A DNA stretch of 64,000 nucleotides from Phytopythium helicoides (lineage: Eukaryota; Oomycota; Peronosporomycetes; Pythiales; Pythiaceae), in contig JANFNE010000057.1 of NCBI GenBank assembly GCA_024867545.1, positions 1-64,000 of the forward strand, in the 5' to 3' direction. A model generated the notes under the pieces. It searched no databases. It was not told the origin of the DNA and worked only from the letters and a program-made list of their open reading frames with translations. Shown in pieces: positions 24,101 through 34,200 of this stretch (position 1 is its first letter; each line of letters starts with the position of its first letter). The position numbers and the translations under genes are program-made.

Positions 24101-27100
24101 TGCGAATGATGTTTGAGACGGAGGATCTCGAGGAAGCTTCACCCGCGACTGTCTCTCGTGTTGGTATGGTTTTTCTAGAGGCAAAGATACTTGGGTGGGA
24201 AGTGCTTGTCCGCACTTGGCTACGCACACGACTGTCACCAGCACTTGCAGCGCACCAAAGCTTTCTTGAAGGCACATTTCAATGGATTGTTCCTCCAATG
24301 CTTTATTTTGTTGACAAGAGCTGCAAGGTGCCCACTCCTGTGACCTTCCTCGAGCACGCAGCTTCACTACTTCGACTCGTTGAATGCACTCTCGATGCTG
24401 CTGGCTTAGGTGTCTCTGCTACGGCTGATGCTTTGAGTGCAAACGATGCCCCTCGTGTTCTTGAGTGTGTTGTAATTAAGGCAGTGGTTTGGACAATTGG
24501 CGCGTGTGTTGATGCAAAGTCACGAGTCAAGCTCGATAGGTATCTCCGAGACTTTTTGACGGGTGGAATCGAGTCATGTGATGGCTCGGATACACTCTTT
24601 GCAGACTTCCTTGCTAAGAACCCGGGCTATTCTAACCCAAACAATGACCCGCTTCAGCTTCGAGCAAGCATGCTACCGATCCCAGAGGGTGGACTAGTGT
24701 ACGACTACCGGTTTGACATAAAGCGGTGTGCTTGGAGCAACTGGATGGAAGGGTTAAGCCCGTTTGTGATCCCGAGAGACGCTCAATTCTCTTTGATTTT
24801 GGTCCCAACAATCGATTCAGAGCGAAACGCATGGCTTCTCGACACGCTCATGACGCGGCATTGCCATGTTTTGTGCACTGGTGACACTGGTACTGGAAAG
24901 TCCGTCTCCATCAAGAAGAAGATCTTGAGCGGCATGGATCCCGCTAGCTTCTCATCTATCTTTTTGACATTCTCAGCGCAAACGAGTGCTAATCAAACAC
25001 AAGACTTGATTGAGTCCAAGCTTGACAAACGCCGCAAAGGCGTACTCGCCCCACCGTTGGGTGTCAGCTGCATCATTTTCGTCGACGATCTAAACATGCC
25101 AGCCAAAGAGACATATGGTGCCCAACCCCCGATTGAACTGTTGCGGCAGTGGATGGGTCACGGAGGTTGGTACAATCGTAAAGAGAATACGTTCACCCAA
25201 CTGGCAGATATCCAATTTATCGCGGCGATGGGACCGCCTGGAGGAGGGAGAACCAAAATCACTCAGCGATATGTGCGGTATTTCAATCTGCTCAACTTTG
25301 TACCGTTCGACGACGATTCGCTGCGTGCAATATTTGGTCGCATCTCGGAATGGTTTCTCACCCACTTTCCTCCTGGAGTCAAGCAGCTTGGTGGTGCGGT
25401 GGTGAATGCTACCATCGACATGTACAACACCATCTCTGCATCGCTGCTGCCAACACCTGCGAAGTCACACTACACATTCAACTTGCGAGATCTATCAAAC
25501 GTTTTCCACGGTATCGCACAAGTGGCACCAGAAACTGTGAAGGACGGCAAGGACTTTGTTCGTCTTTGGTCACATGAGTGTCTTCGAGTCTTCTCGGATC
25601 GCCTCATCGACGATAAAGATCGTGTTTGGTTTGCCGACGTATTGGTGCGTATGGTGACGACTCATTTTGAGATGCAGTACGCATCTAACGACGTGCGGGG
25701 ACCACACTCCACATTGATCTACGGAAACTTTGGGGATAGCAAAGCCAACGCTAAAAAGTACTCTGAGATCCGGGACAGAGATTTGCTCAGTTCCTCTATG
25801 CAGGTGTATCTCGATGACTACAACAATATGAGTGCCGCCCCGATGAAGCTAGTATTATTCCAGAATGCCGTAGAGCATGTTGCTCGCATCTCGCGGGTCA
25901 TTCATCAACCAAACGGAAACGCGCTCCTAGTCGGTGTAGGCGGCAGCGGGCGAAAATCCCTAACGACGCTTGCTGTCTTCATGGCGGAGTACAAGCTGTT
26001 TCAGATCGAGATTTCCAAATCTTACTCACGAAACGAGTGGCGAGAAGATTTGAAGCGAGTACTGCGGCTGAGCGGAGTTAGTAATCAGCCGACTGTATTT
26101 CTCTTTTCAGATACCCAGATTGTCGAAGAAGGGTACCTCGAAGACATCAATGGAATTCTCAACACTGGTGAGGTCGCAAACTTGTGGACCAATGAAGACA
26201 CTGTGCAGATCAGTGAAGCACTGGAACCAGCAGCATCCGCTGCTGGTGTCAATACAGGCAGCAGTGCGGAGGTTTATAGCTTTTTTGTGCGTCGCTGTCG
26301 GTCTAATCTCCATGTCGTCTTGGCACTTTCGCCCATTGGTGATGCGTTCCGGCGACGCTTGCGCATGTTCCCTTCACTAGTCAACTGTTGCACCATTGAC
26401 TGGTTCACTGAGTGGCCTGATGAAGCACTTCGATCGGTCGCCGACCACTTCCTCATCGACATTGAGCTTCCCTCAAGTGTTAAAACAGGTATCGTGGATG
26501 TGTGTGTTGACATGCAAGAGTCCATGAGTGCTTTGACGAAAGAATTCCTTGGGTCATTGCGTCGGCACTATTACATCACGCCTACATCGTACTTGGAACT
26601 TATTAACACATTCAAGAAATTGCTCGCGAACAAACGCATAGAAGTCATGTCGCTCAAGCGGCGATATGACAACGGACTAACCAAACTCATGGACACAGCC
26701 GAGCAAGTTGAAAAGATGCAAGTTGAGCTTGAGGCTCTGCAGCCATTGTTGAAGGTCGCCACTATCGAGACAGACGCACTTCTTGAGACGATTTCTCGTG
26801 AGCAAAAGGAAGCCAATGCGACCAAAGATATAGTAGGTGCTGAAGAGAAGCTTTGTAATGATCAAGCAGCGGCAGCAAACGCTATTAAGGAGAGTTGCGA
26901 GGCAGAACTGGCAGAAGCAATTCCAGCACTCGAAAATGCTGTGAAAGCTCTACAGACACTCACAAAAGGCGATATTACCGAGATCAAGGCGATGAAGAAG
27001 CCACCGGACGGTGTGAAGCTTGTGATGGAAGCCGTTTGCATCATGATGAACGTGCCTCCGATTAAAACGAAAGATCCTGCTGGTGGAACCAAGAAGATCG

Positions 27101-30100
27101 ATGATTATTGGGTGCCTGCTCAGAAAACACTGTTGAGCGATACACGCTTCTTACAGAACCTCCTTGAATACGACAAAGACAACATTGCAGTCGAGGCCAT
27201 GGAAAAGGTACGGCCATACGCAGCAAACCCAGACTTTTCGGCAGAGAAGATCCGAAAGGCTTCAGTTGCTGCATCCGGCTTGTGCAGTTGGGTGCATGCC
27301 ATGGTTGTGTACGATCGGGTTGCCAAAGTAGTCGCACCGAAGCGCGAAGCATTGAAAGCGGCTACTTCGGCGTTAGAGTCTGCTCAGACAGCACTTCGAG
27401 CAAAGCAGCAGGCCCTTCAGGTCGTGCTAGACAAAGTTGCCAAACTCGAAGCAGATCTTGCTGCTGCTTACAAAAAGAAAGCAGATTTGCAAGCACAAGT
27501 TGATGATTGCTCAACCAAGCTGATCCGAGCAACCCAACTCATTGGTGGTCTTGGAGGAGAGAAAGTACGATGGAGCGATATGTCGGCGAGCTTGCAGATT
27601 GTCTACGACAATGTCGTTGGTGATATTATGCTTGCTTCTGGCGCAATCGCGTACCTTGGAGCATTCACAAGCGTGTTTCGAGAGCAGGCCCTTCATCACT
27701 GGAGCGCTGTACTTTTACGAAAAGAAATTCCATGCTCCGAGACATTTTCACTCACCGCAACACTGGGGGATGCTGTGAAGATCCGCGAGTGGACGATCGC
27801 AAAGTTACCGAATGACTCGTTTTCGATTGATAATGCTATCATGCTGCAGCAGAGTAACCGGTGGCCACTTATGATTGACCCACAGGGTCAAGCAAACCGC
27901 TGGGTCAAGAATATGGAGATTGGAGGCGGCGCTAGCAGTGGAAACCTCAAAGTTGTGAAGCAATCACAGGCAGGATTTGTTCGCATGCTCGAAAACTCGA
28001 TCATGGTTGGCGCTGCCATGCTAATTGAGAACCTTCCTGAAGAGATTGACCCCATGCTAGAACCAGTCCTCCTCAAGCAAGTCGTCAAAACGGGTGGCGT
28101 AGCAACCATTCGACTCGGTGACAATACCATCGAGTACGATCGAAACTTTCGCCTGTACATGACCACAAAGCTGCGCAACCCGCACTATCCACCAGAGACC
28201 TGTGTCAAAGTCAATTTGTTGAACTTTATGGCGACAGAAGAAGGTTTACAAGATCAGATGCTTGGAATTGTCGTCGCGAAGGAGGAGCCCGTGCTTGAAA
28301 CTCAGCGTGAGAAACTTGTGTTGGAAGATGCCGCAAATAAAAAGACTCTCAAAGAGATTGAGGACCAGATCTTGCATTTGTTGCAAACTGCCGAGGGTAA
28401 TATCTTGGACGACGAACGACTTATCGAGACGTTGGGAGCGTCCAAGGTGACGGCTAATAAGATTGAGGAGAAGGTGCGAGAAGCAGCCGTCACTCAACAA
28501 ATGATCGCCGAGAAGCGGCAGGGGTACTTACCTGTGGCGTTCCGTGCATCTCAGCTCTTCTTTTGTATCGCCGATTTATCAGTAATTGACCCCATGTACC
28601 AGTACGCGCTGGAGTGGTTCATTAACCTTTTTGTATTCGCAATTGAGCGAGCTGAGCGGCCTCCACCGACTGCCCAGAATTCTCATGCAGCTCGACTTAC
28701 GAGTCTAAACGACACGTTTACGTTTGTCTTGTACCAAAACGTGTGTCGGTCGCTTTTCGAGAAGGACAAGCTGCTTTTCGCATTTCTCCTTACTGTCAAG
28801 GTTCTGGTGGGTAGTGGTTCCATTGATGCTTCAGAGTTGCGGTATTTCTTTACCGGAAGTACGCAGATGGAACTAGCTCGTCCAAAACCAAGCGGATCGG
28901 AGACGTGGCTTCCAGACAAGACATGGGCAAACATTCTTGGGTTGGATGATCTACCAGTGCTGCGATCGTTTAGCGACTGCTTTGCATCCGAGCTTGCATT
29001 ATGGGAGAATTGCTACAATTCCACCGACCCAGCAGTCATGATGGAGAATATTGCGAGCATAAGCACATTTGACACGTTCCAACGGCTTCTAGTGCTCCGT
29101 TGTCTTCGACCAGACAAGGTGATCCCAGCCGTGATGGCATTCGTTGCCGAGGCGATGGGTCAGCGATTTATCGAGCCACAGCCATTCGACCTAAAGGCAG
29201 GTTTTGACGACTCGAATTGCGCAACGCCGCTCATCTTCGTACTCACACCAGGTGCAGATCCCATGTCTGAGCTGCTCAAGTTGGCAGCGGAGCTTGGTTT
29301 CAGTAAAAAGTTTGTTGCTATTTCTCTTGGTCAAGGACAAGGTCCACTTGCAGAGAACGCTATCGCTGAGGCAGTCGACAGTGGTGCGTGGGTATGCCTG
29401 CAAAATTGCCATTTATCAGTTAGTTGGTTGCCAACGTTAGAGAAGATTTGTGAAGATATCACACCTGACCGAGTGCACGCGAGCTTTCGATTGTGGCTTA
29501 CTAGCGAGCCAACGGGGGCATTTCCTTCGTTTATTCTCCAGAATGGCGTCAAAATGACCAACGAGCCACCGAAAGGGATGCGCGCAAACCTCAAAGGTTC
29601 ATATCTGACGTTTGATGAAGGCTGGTTTGAAAGTGCGCACCGACCTGATGAGTTTAAGAAGCTTCTGTTTGGTCTTTGTTTCTTCCATGCAATAGTGCGC
29701 GAGCGTACCAAGTTTGGGCCACTTGGGTGGAACATCAAGTATGTGTTCTCGTCTTCGGATCTCAGTATCACCAAAGACCAGCTCAAGCTTGCTCTGGATG
29801 ACCTGGGTCGTGATGACCCGATTCCATATGCAGCCCTCGCTTACCTTGCAGGTGAATGTAACTATGGTGGTCGAGTCACAGACGACAAAGACCGACGGTG
29901 TATAATCAACATCTTGTCGGACTATTACACACCCGAGATTCTCAACGATAACTATCGTTTTTCACCCTCAGGTGTCTACTTTGCTCCTGCTACTGGGACA
30001 CTCGCATCTTACCTTGAATACATTGACCAGCTTCCAATGAACGAAGCCCCTGAAGTGTTTGGACTGCATGAGAACGCCAACATATCGTGCGCGCTAGCCG

Positions 30101-31053
30101 AAACCAGCCTTCTGCTTGAATCTGCGCTCTCTTTGCAGCCTCGATCTGCTGGTGGAGCTGGTAAGTCGTGGGATCAAGCTCTCGAGGAGACCGCTCGAGA
30201 GATCGCTGCACGCATTCCACCTCTCTTCGACATTGAGCGTGCCGAAATCGCTTTCCCGGTAGTCTACTCGGAGTCGATGAATACCGTGCTGACTCAAGAG
30301 CTGATTCGATTTAACCGACTTATTGCAGTCGTGACCTCTTCACTTTCTGAAATCCAACGTGCACTTCGTGGACTCGTGGTACTCTCCGCCGAGCTTGAGG
30401 CTATGGGTAACAGCATGGTGAACGGACAAGTCCCCAAGATGTGGTCCGGCATGGCATACCCTTCCTTGAAGCCGTTGGGTAGTTGGGTAACGGACTTTCT
30501 AGCTCGCTTGACATTCCTTCAAAACTGGATGGACCACGGTGCCGCGCCACCCGTGTTCTGGATATCAGGTTTTTTCTTCACACAAGCCTTCATCACTGGC
30601 ACGCAGCAGAACTTTGCCCGAAAACACGAACTACCGATCGATCAAGTGGGCTACGATATGATTGTGCTTAGCTCTTCTGTTGGGACCCCAACAGAGCGAG
30701 CAGAAGATGGCGCCTATGTCGACGGGCTGTTTTTAGAAGGTGCAAGATGGGATGCTGAGCGCATGTGTGTGACAGAATCACGTCCAAGAGAGCTCCATGT
30801 CAGCATGCCAGTGATTCACCTGCTTCCACGTCGTCGAGAGGATATTGAACCGATCAAGGATACGGATCCGAGTGGAACTGCTCACGTGTACTTGTGCCCA
30901 GTGTACAAGACCTCTCTCCGCCAAGGAACACTCTCCACTACTGGCCACTCGACAAACTTCGTTATGTCGATTCGTCTGCCGATGGCGGCGGCTCATCGAC
31001 AAAAGCACTGGATTCGACGTGGAGTAGCACTCTTAACCCAGTTAGATACGTAG
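18166..31053 (+). CDS. Axonemal dynein heavy chain (inner-arm type likely)
   Basis: Force-generating motor subunit of cilia/flagella. A single uninterrupted frame of 4,295 residues. After a long tail and linker come six AAA modules. P-loops: AAA1 GPAGTGKTE (K1573) with CFDEFNRI as Walker B, AAA2 GQTGSGKT (K1866), AAA3 GDTGTGKS (K2245), AAA4 GVGGSGRKS (K2597). The stalk coiled coil with the microtubule-binding tip is at about 2830-3125, where YDNGLTKLMDTAEQVEKMQ begins the first helix. The C-terminus (GLFLEGARWD and following) is complete. Length and the C-terminal pattern suit the single-headed inner-arm group (DNAH1/3/7/12-like), but I cannot choose a subtype. No intron was needed across 12.9 kb. 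The gene implies a flagellated life stage such as a zoospore. Confidence 0.97.
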   Translation: MADKMSTGCGDGKIGVVEVGAEQHSLEDDEAALPTTRELSPEELLMERFRLHKKHRREKDAALRKTRIQAASRVTSRRVGGEIPSPVVKPYQKVEAVRALLPPSSADLTRVDHNNRPHRWKDAYVILAEQQARDIQKRLRSAPPVRPYPGKLRRPLYSITAGISFNRDSNEVSDGSFTEDDTIRDESETPKVGNSVREKEEFLKIDQSQFPLHLFDSDEYEPRPLEEWLAEGPTTGFSPYFFRGEWRWRTCVARAYDAETKRFLIQFQGSDKQKWVRRINLRFESESPSSFQTRIEVAMKRREEAKAQLRFDHFLSKQAGTSLRAMSRQILERIHVRVVNGLPDRVQLVDGQPAATLLRSLTDAVLTDYSRSMKKAALLDRLRYDEDLQEQYRAMSLTPVAVGAEHFVPELGKVAVPEHAFRSHRSKLAKIHYSTSSPLLAVLLRMYAGWEKSFQKLLFVQVDDSGEKERDSSGGGLPSQAVVSNGPSQATANTPPTLASQMPFRLLDFQALQTNHQNMVAEILQVDWRRGIVESVIDHLQDHFDLFMSDRSAYDISRLQRVLSSIELRMAAQLRHTITRSTHAWTQFVRMTTRRDAPPTRSARNSLFDVQLMLADDKAKVIISPGLNEIAAVMLEPLGAIISGVHELDSIDADVLSLLALDRRHLLDLSIDIKSDKHGARAVVAECLDALDSSKEDVRTMVTQAMAAAEQLARAFEAHTDFVSFDPESFLTEIAPLDQQDSAEYVSKLTEAIRRFHALARHQIDDIAFDFVPLPLVCVRTSELKKVLKARAASIRDTLLDSLVRDARDQNQRITLQYEAILKRINEKPANEAELAALKVFVNESKAVVTGLELQVSRVHSRLDVLTDFEHKLPIEDFRLAYATKEWPRRVFHAADTCDSALEEDKVRMMDKLALEKEAFELDLERFSSEVQQFKLYGEIDQTDKYVELAVTLFDSLQDAKARGQDFNAREAVFNFPPTEYALLDKLERDFAPYYKLWTMCAEFAQSRQAWLNGPFLELRGPEIEALVTEWWKASYKLSKTLVEEAPGSAEVALTLRERTDEFRAYLPVIQSLASPALQERHWEAVRQRLGFDEGEEELTLSVLLDRGVTSHLEAIQEIGTVAEKEYSLQKNLTAMIAEWEKIELECVPYRSTGTYLIRSTDDIVALLDDHLVKTQTMRGSPYIKSIEKDCRAWEKKLQNAQQLLDEWMQCQRTWLYLEAIFSSEDIMRQMPTEARRFASVDALWRKTMEDAVADPNFMTVAGTDKLLPKFQKANEKLDEIQKGLNDYLEMKRLHFPRFFFLSNDELLEILSQTKEPKAVQPHLGKCFEGVSKVTFTDQTLMITEMISAEGEVVPLRVHVNPESAKNKGNVEMWLLEVELSQWDSIRDHTARAIAAYVGVLREEWILQWPAQVVLAGSQVYWTQDVTRAINEAGCAGLQAYLQVLNAQLNTVVILVRGNLTKLERTTIGALVVIDVHARDTIAQMIAKGVENDQDFEWVSQLRYYWVEGAKTAGVMDLQARIVNARVKYGYEYLGNTMRLVITPLTDRCYRTMMGAIDLLYGGAPEGPAGTGKTETVKDLSKAIAIQCVVFNCSDGLDYLAMAKFFKGLAGCGSWCCFDEFNRINIEVLSVIAQQILTINEGKKAGVDKFLFEGTVIKLNASANVFITMNPGYAGRAELPDNLKALFRPCAMMVPDYALIAEIRLYSFGFSDARSNARKLTQVLQLSSEQLSSQKHYDYGMRAVNSILVACGHLRQQLGHDPFWTEDKIVLRSVQDVNLPKFTTDDLPLFRGITSDLFPNAHLPSPDHGALLPMIDEVCMQGISVIPDLPTPLESKPEFKMKVVQFYETVQVRHGLMIVGQTGSGKTCVVHTLAAAMTACHVASDGKEQHHVHLHTMNPKSITSGQLYGNFDENTHEWSDGVLACTYRECARDTSADLQWVMFDGPVDAVWIENMNTVLDDNKKLCLMSGEIVKMTDRMRMMFETEDLEEASPATVSRVGMVFLEAKILGWEVLVRTWLRTRLSPALAAHQSFLEGTFQWIVPPMLYFVDKSCKVPTPVTFLEHAASLLRLVECTLDAAGLGVSATADALSANDAPRVLECVVIKAVVWTIGACVDAKSRVKLDRYLRDFLTGGIESCDGSDTLFADFLAKNPGYSNPNNDPLQLRASMLPIPEGGLVYDYRFDIKRCAWSNWMEGLSPFVIPRDAQFSLILVPTIDSERNAWLLDTLMTRHCHVLCTGDTGTGKSVSIKKKILSGMDPASFSSIFLTFSAQTSANQTQDLIESKLDKRRKGVLAPPLGVSCIIFVDDLNMPAKETYGAQPPIELLRQWMGHGGWYNRKENTFTQLADIQFIAAMGPPGGGRTKITQRYVRYFNLLNFVPFDDDSLRAIFGRISEWFLTHFPPGVKQLGGAVVNATIDMYNTISASLLPTPAKSHYTFNLRDLSNVFHGIAQVAPETVKDGKDFVRLWSHECLRVFSDRLIDDKDRVWFADVLVRMVTTHFEMQYASNDVRGPHSTLIYGNFGDSKANAKKYSEIRDRDLLSSSMQVYLDDYNNMSAAPMKLVLFQNAVEHVARISRVIHQPNGNALLVGVGGSGRKSLTTLAVFMAEYKLFQIEISKSYSRNEWREDLKRVLRLSGVSNQPTVFLFSDTQIVEEGYLEDINGILNTGEVANLWTNEDTVQISEALEPAASAAGVNTGSSAEVYSFFVRRCRSNLHVVLALSPIGDAFRRRLRMFPSLVNCCTIDWFTEWPDEALRSVADHFLIDIELPSSVKTGIVDVCVDMQESMSALTKEFLGSLRRHYYITPTSYLELINTFKKLLANKRIEVMSLKRRYDNGLTKLMDTAEQVEKMQVELEALQPLLKVATIETDALLETISREQKEANATKDIVGAEEKLCNDQAAAANAIKESCEAELAEAIPALENAVKALQTLTKGDITEIKAMKKPPDGVKLVMEAVCIMMNVPPIKTKDPAGGTKKIDDYWVPAQKTLLSDTRFLQNLLEYDKDNIAVEAMEKVRPYAANPDFSAEKIRKASVAASGLCSWVHAMVVYDRVAKVVAPKREALKAATSALESAQTALRAKQQALQVVLDKVAKLEADLAAAYKKKADLQAQVDDCSTKLIRATQLIGGLGGEKVRWSDMSASLQIVYDNVVGDIMLASGAIAYLGAFTSVFREQALHHWSAVLLRKEIPCSETFSLTATLGDAVKIREWTIAKLPNDSFSIDNAIMLQQSNRWPLMIDPQGQANRWVKNMEIGGGASSGNLKVVKQSQAGFVRMLENSIMVGAAMLIENLPEEIDPMLEPVLLKQVVKTGGVATIRLGDNTIEYDRNFRLYMTTKLRNPHYPPETCVKVNLLNFMATEEGLQDQMLGIVVAKEEPVLETQREKLVLEDAANKKTLKEIEDQILHLLQTAEGNILDDERLIETLGASKVTANKIEEKVREAAVTQQMIAEKRQGYLPVAFRASQLFFCIADLSVIDPMYQYALEWFINLFVFAIERAERPPPTAQNSHAARLTSLNDTFTFVLYQNVCRSLFEKDKLLFAFLLTVKVLVGSGSIDASELRYFFTGSTQMELARPKPSGSETWLPDKTWANILGLDDLPVLRSFSDCFASELALWENCYNSTDPAVMMENIASISTFDTFQRLLVLRCLRPDKVIPAVMAFVAEAMGQRFIEPQPFDLKAGFDDSNCATPLIFVLTPGADPMSELLKLAAELGFSKKFVAISLGQGQGPLAENAIAEAVDSGAWVCLQNCHLSVSWLPTLEKICEDITPDRVHASFRLWLTSEPTGAFPSFILQNGVKMTNEPPKGMRANLKGSYLTFDEGWFESAHRPDEFKKLLFGLCFFHAIVRERTKFGPLGWNIKYVFSSSDLSITKDQLKLALDDLGRDDPIPYAALAYLAGECNYGGRVTDDKDRRCIINILSDYYTPEILNDNYRFSPSGVYFAPATGTLASYLEYIDQLPMNEAPEVFGLHENANISCALAETSLLLESALSLQPRSAGGAGKSWDQALEETAREIAARIPPLFDIERAEIAFPVVYSESMNTVLTQELIRFNRLIAVVTSSLSEIQRALRGLVVLSAELEAMGNSMVNGQVPKMWSGMAYPSLKPLGSWVTDFLARLTFLQNWMDHGAAPPVFWISGFFFTQAFITGTQQNFARKHELPIDQVGYDMIVLSSSVGTPTERAEDGAYVDGLFLEGARWDAERMCVTESRPRELHVSMPVIHLLPRRREDIEPIKDTDPSGTAHVYLCPVYKTSLRQGTLSTTGHSTNFVMSIRLPMAAAHRQKHWIRRGVALLTQLDT

Positions 31054-31228
31054 TGAGGGCAGCAGCTTTCGTGCTCATTAAAGACTAATGTAGACTGTCG
31101 CGTGTTGAATCCTTCGGCATGAACTTGATGTGATTGTAAACATACTTGTAGCAAGATGTTGCCGACTCTTTGGCGCAATCCCAGATTAGGATTTCCTTCC
31201 GCCGCAGCCTGTGCACGAAGCGACGGTC

Positions 31229-34200
31229 ATGGATGAGGATGCATGGGAAGAAGCTTGGGACGCGGATTCCCAGACAGCGTACTACTTCAATCGCGTGTAC
31301 GGAAATCGGTCTCCAGTTCCTGATGAGTGCCCATCGACTGATTTGCTTCCTATTTCAGCACAGGAGAGACTTCTTGGACGCGACCTGAAGTAGGTGACTC
31401 TGAAGCCAGTGGAAGCCTTTGGCGTGAGGCGTACGATGAAGCGTCGAAGACAACGTATTACTATCATATTCAAACGGGGGAAACGTCTTGGACACGCCCA
31501 AACGAAGACAGTGCACTCGAAGAAGACTTTAGCTACCTTTCGTTCTCGGTAACAGTACTTCAGGCGCGATTTCGGGGTTGGCATGATCGCATTCTTGCGA
31601 GAAAGATGCTGCGAAGGATGTATGAGATCTCAACAGATTTAGATAGCGGAGCGAGGGTGTACACAAATGTGAAGACGCGCGAAGCAACTCTTGTACGCCC
31701 TTTTCTCTTCTCTCGTCTTGGGATTGCAGAAGGTGAAGAAATGGCAGAGGAAGGTAGCGACAACGACGATAGCGAGGATTTTGATGCGCTTGCCGACGCT
31801 GAGGAGGATGAAGACGAGGAACCCGACAACAATGAGGAAGAAGAAGAAGGGGAGCCGAGTGCAATTTCGCGCAAAAAGAAGCGCAAATATCCACGCTCGA
31901 AGGCTCAGCAACTCGTTGACTTTGCTGAAGACAATCCTGACACAGCTACTTGCCTTGACTTGAGTGGTCTCAATTCATATAAGCTGTCATCTCGCATCTG
32001 GAACCTGGAAGGACTATTGGCACTAGTGCTGTCTCACAATAAGCTCGTGCGATTGCCATCAGGACTGCAGGATCTAACTAAGCTCGAAGTTCTTGACGTT
32101 GCTCATAACCTGCTCACTCGTTTACCATCGTGTTTACAAACTACCGAGACGCTTCGGGAACTCTGTGCAACTCACAATCGTATTTCGAGTTTCTCAGTCC
32201 GACTCTGGAAACTTCGAGGACTGAGAAAGCTGGATTTGAGCTACAACTCTCTAAAGCAACTCCCTTTTGTGGAAGGAGATCTAACATTACTGCGAGAGAC
32301 GCGAGAGTGGCAAGTCGGTGTTGGGCTTTTGCGAGAACTTGAAATTCTCAATCTTAGCAACAATCGGCTAACCAGTGCACCAATGTCTATCGGTCAATGC
32401 GAAGCACTGCAGTCCCTCAACATGTCGTACAATATGATCCATGGAACACTAGCTGACGAGATTGCACGACTCAAGGCACTGAGAATGCTCTTGCTCACGC
32501 ATAATAACATTACCATGCTTCCAGAAAATATTGGTGATTTAGTGAGTCTTGAAGAGCTTGATGTATCGTACAACGAATTACAATCAGTCCCGGACACTAT
32601 TGGAGCTCTTCAAAGTCTCAAGAAGATAAATCTGTCACATAACAAGCTGCGTGTTCTCCCGGAGACGTTTGGAGCATTGGAGAGGCTTGAAACACTTGTT
32701 GTAGACAGCAACGCGCATTTTGCAGCGCTCGGGAGTTTTATTAGGCGATTATCGCATCTCAAACATGTATCGTTGGCGGATTGTGCCGTAGTCCGTATTG
32801 AATCACCGGATGTTTTCCGCGACGCATCAGCAATACAATACCTGGTGCTGTCGAACAACTTGTTGTCATCCTTTCCTCTCGTTTTGGGGGAAGACTCGCT
32901 TGAACTACTTGATCTTAGTGCAAATCAGTTATCCGAAGCACCGATTGATGTACTAGAGCGATGCCGACGCCTACGCACGCTCAACCTGAGTGAAAATCAG
33001 CTCACAAGCCTCCCTTGTGCAATTGGACGGTTGACCACGCTGGAGCACCTTCGATTAGATGGGAACTACATTGAAAAGCTTCCGGAAGAGGTGACAAGCT
33101 GCACTAATCTGATTGAGCTTCACTGCAACAGAAACCGATTGGTTACCTTGCCCGGAAGTCTTCATAAACTCCAACGTTTAGAGCGTCTGTATGTATCATT
33201 CAACCAACTTCACGATCTACCCTCCGCACTACTTGAACTCACATCACTTCGTTGTGTCTATGCAAATAACAACTTTCTTACTGTTGAGCCACCCATTTTG
33301 AGATATTTCCATCGCGATTCTTGCTTCTTTGAGGTCTCAAACAACCCTTTTTCTCATTCAAAAGCTAAAGTCGTGAAGTGGAAGAAAGTATTCTCGAAAG
33401 CGGTTTGTTTTATCAATTCTAAGCAATTCGCTCAGGGCAATGAGCTTCTTTCAGATTTAATCCAACAAAACAAATCTACCACTCCTGATATCTTGTGGGC
33501 TGATAAAACACGGTGCTTGCCTCACTGGCATTACCATCGAGCAATTAGTCGCGTACTTCAGCTTCCGGACGCTGAAGTGACCATAAACCGACTGAACGAT
33601 ACCATATCAAACCTAGAAACCACAATAACTGCTGAAGAGCTCCTTAGAGCACGGGAAAAATTCGATAAGGTGAGAAAAGATGGTAGCCGAATGACTCGGG
33701 TTGAAAACCAAGAAGAGTTGAAAGATCACGTTGAAAAATCTGACCACGAAAACAAGTCCGTTGTGATTGAAGCTGAAGAGCAGCCTGAGCATGATGAAGA
33801 TACTGCAAGTAACAAAAAATACCAGCATATTGAGGTTGCAAAGTTGAAGCTTGAAAGAGCAAAGGCAATCGATAAGCATCAACAGCTAGCGCGTGGAGCT
33901 CTCTATGATCTGAGTAAAGCTCTCGCCGGAGAGATTCGTGACCAAATCACAGCATATTACCTTGAAGGGATCGCTCACATGGCTTGTCGTCAGTACCCAG
34001 AAGCTGCTCGAAGTTTTACAAGCGCGTTGGACGCAATATCCCAGCAACCTGTCACCTCTATTGAGATTGCCACTCCGCAGCAACGAGTACCACGAGAGAG
34101 TATCCATATTTTAGAACATCGTGCTGAGGCGTTCTGTCGGCTTGGACAGATTCCACGAGCAATAGAGGATATCGAGCAGGCGCTGCATGGGTTCCCAGCC

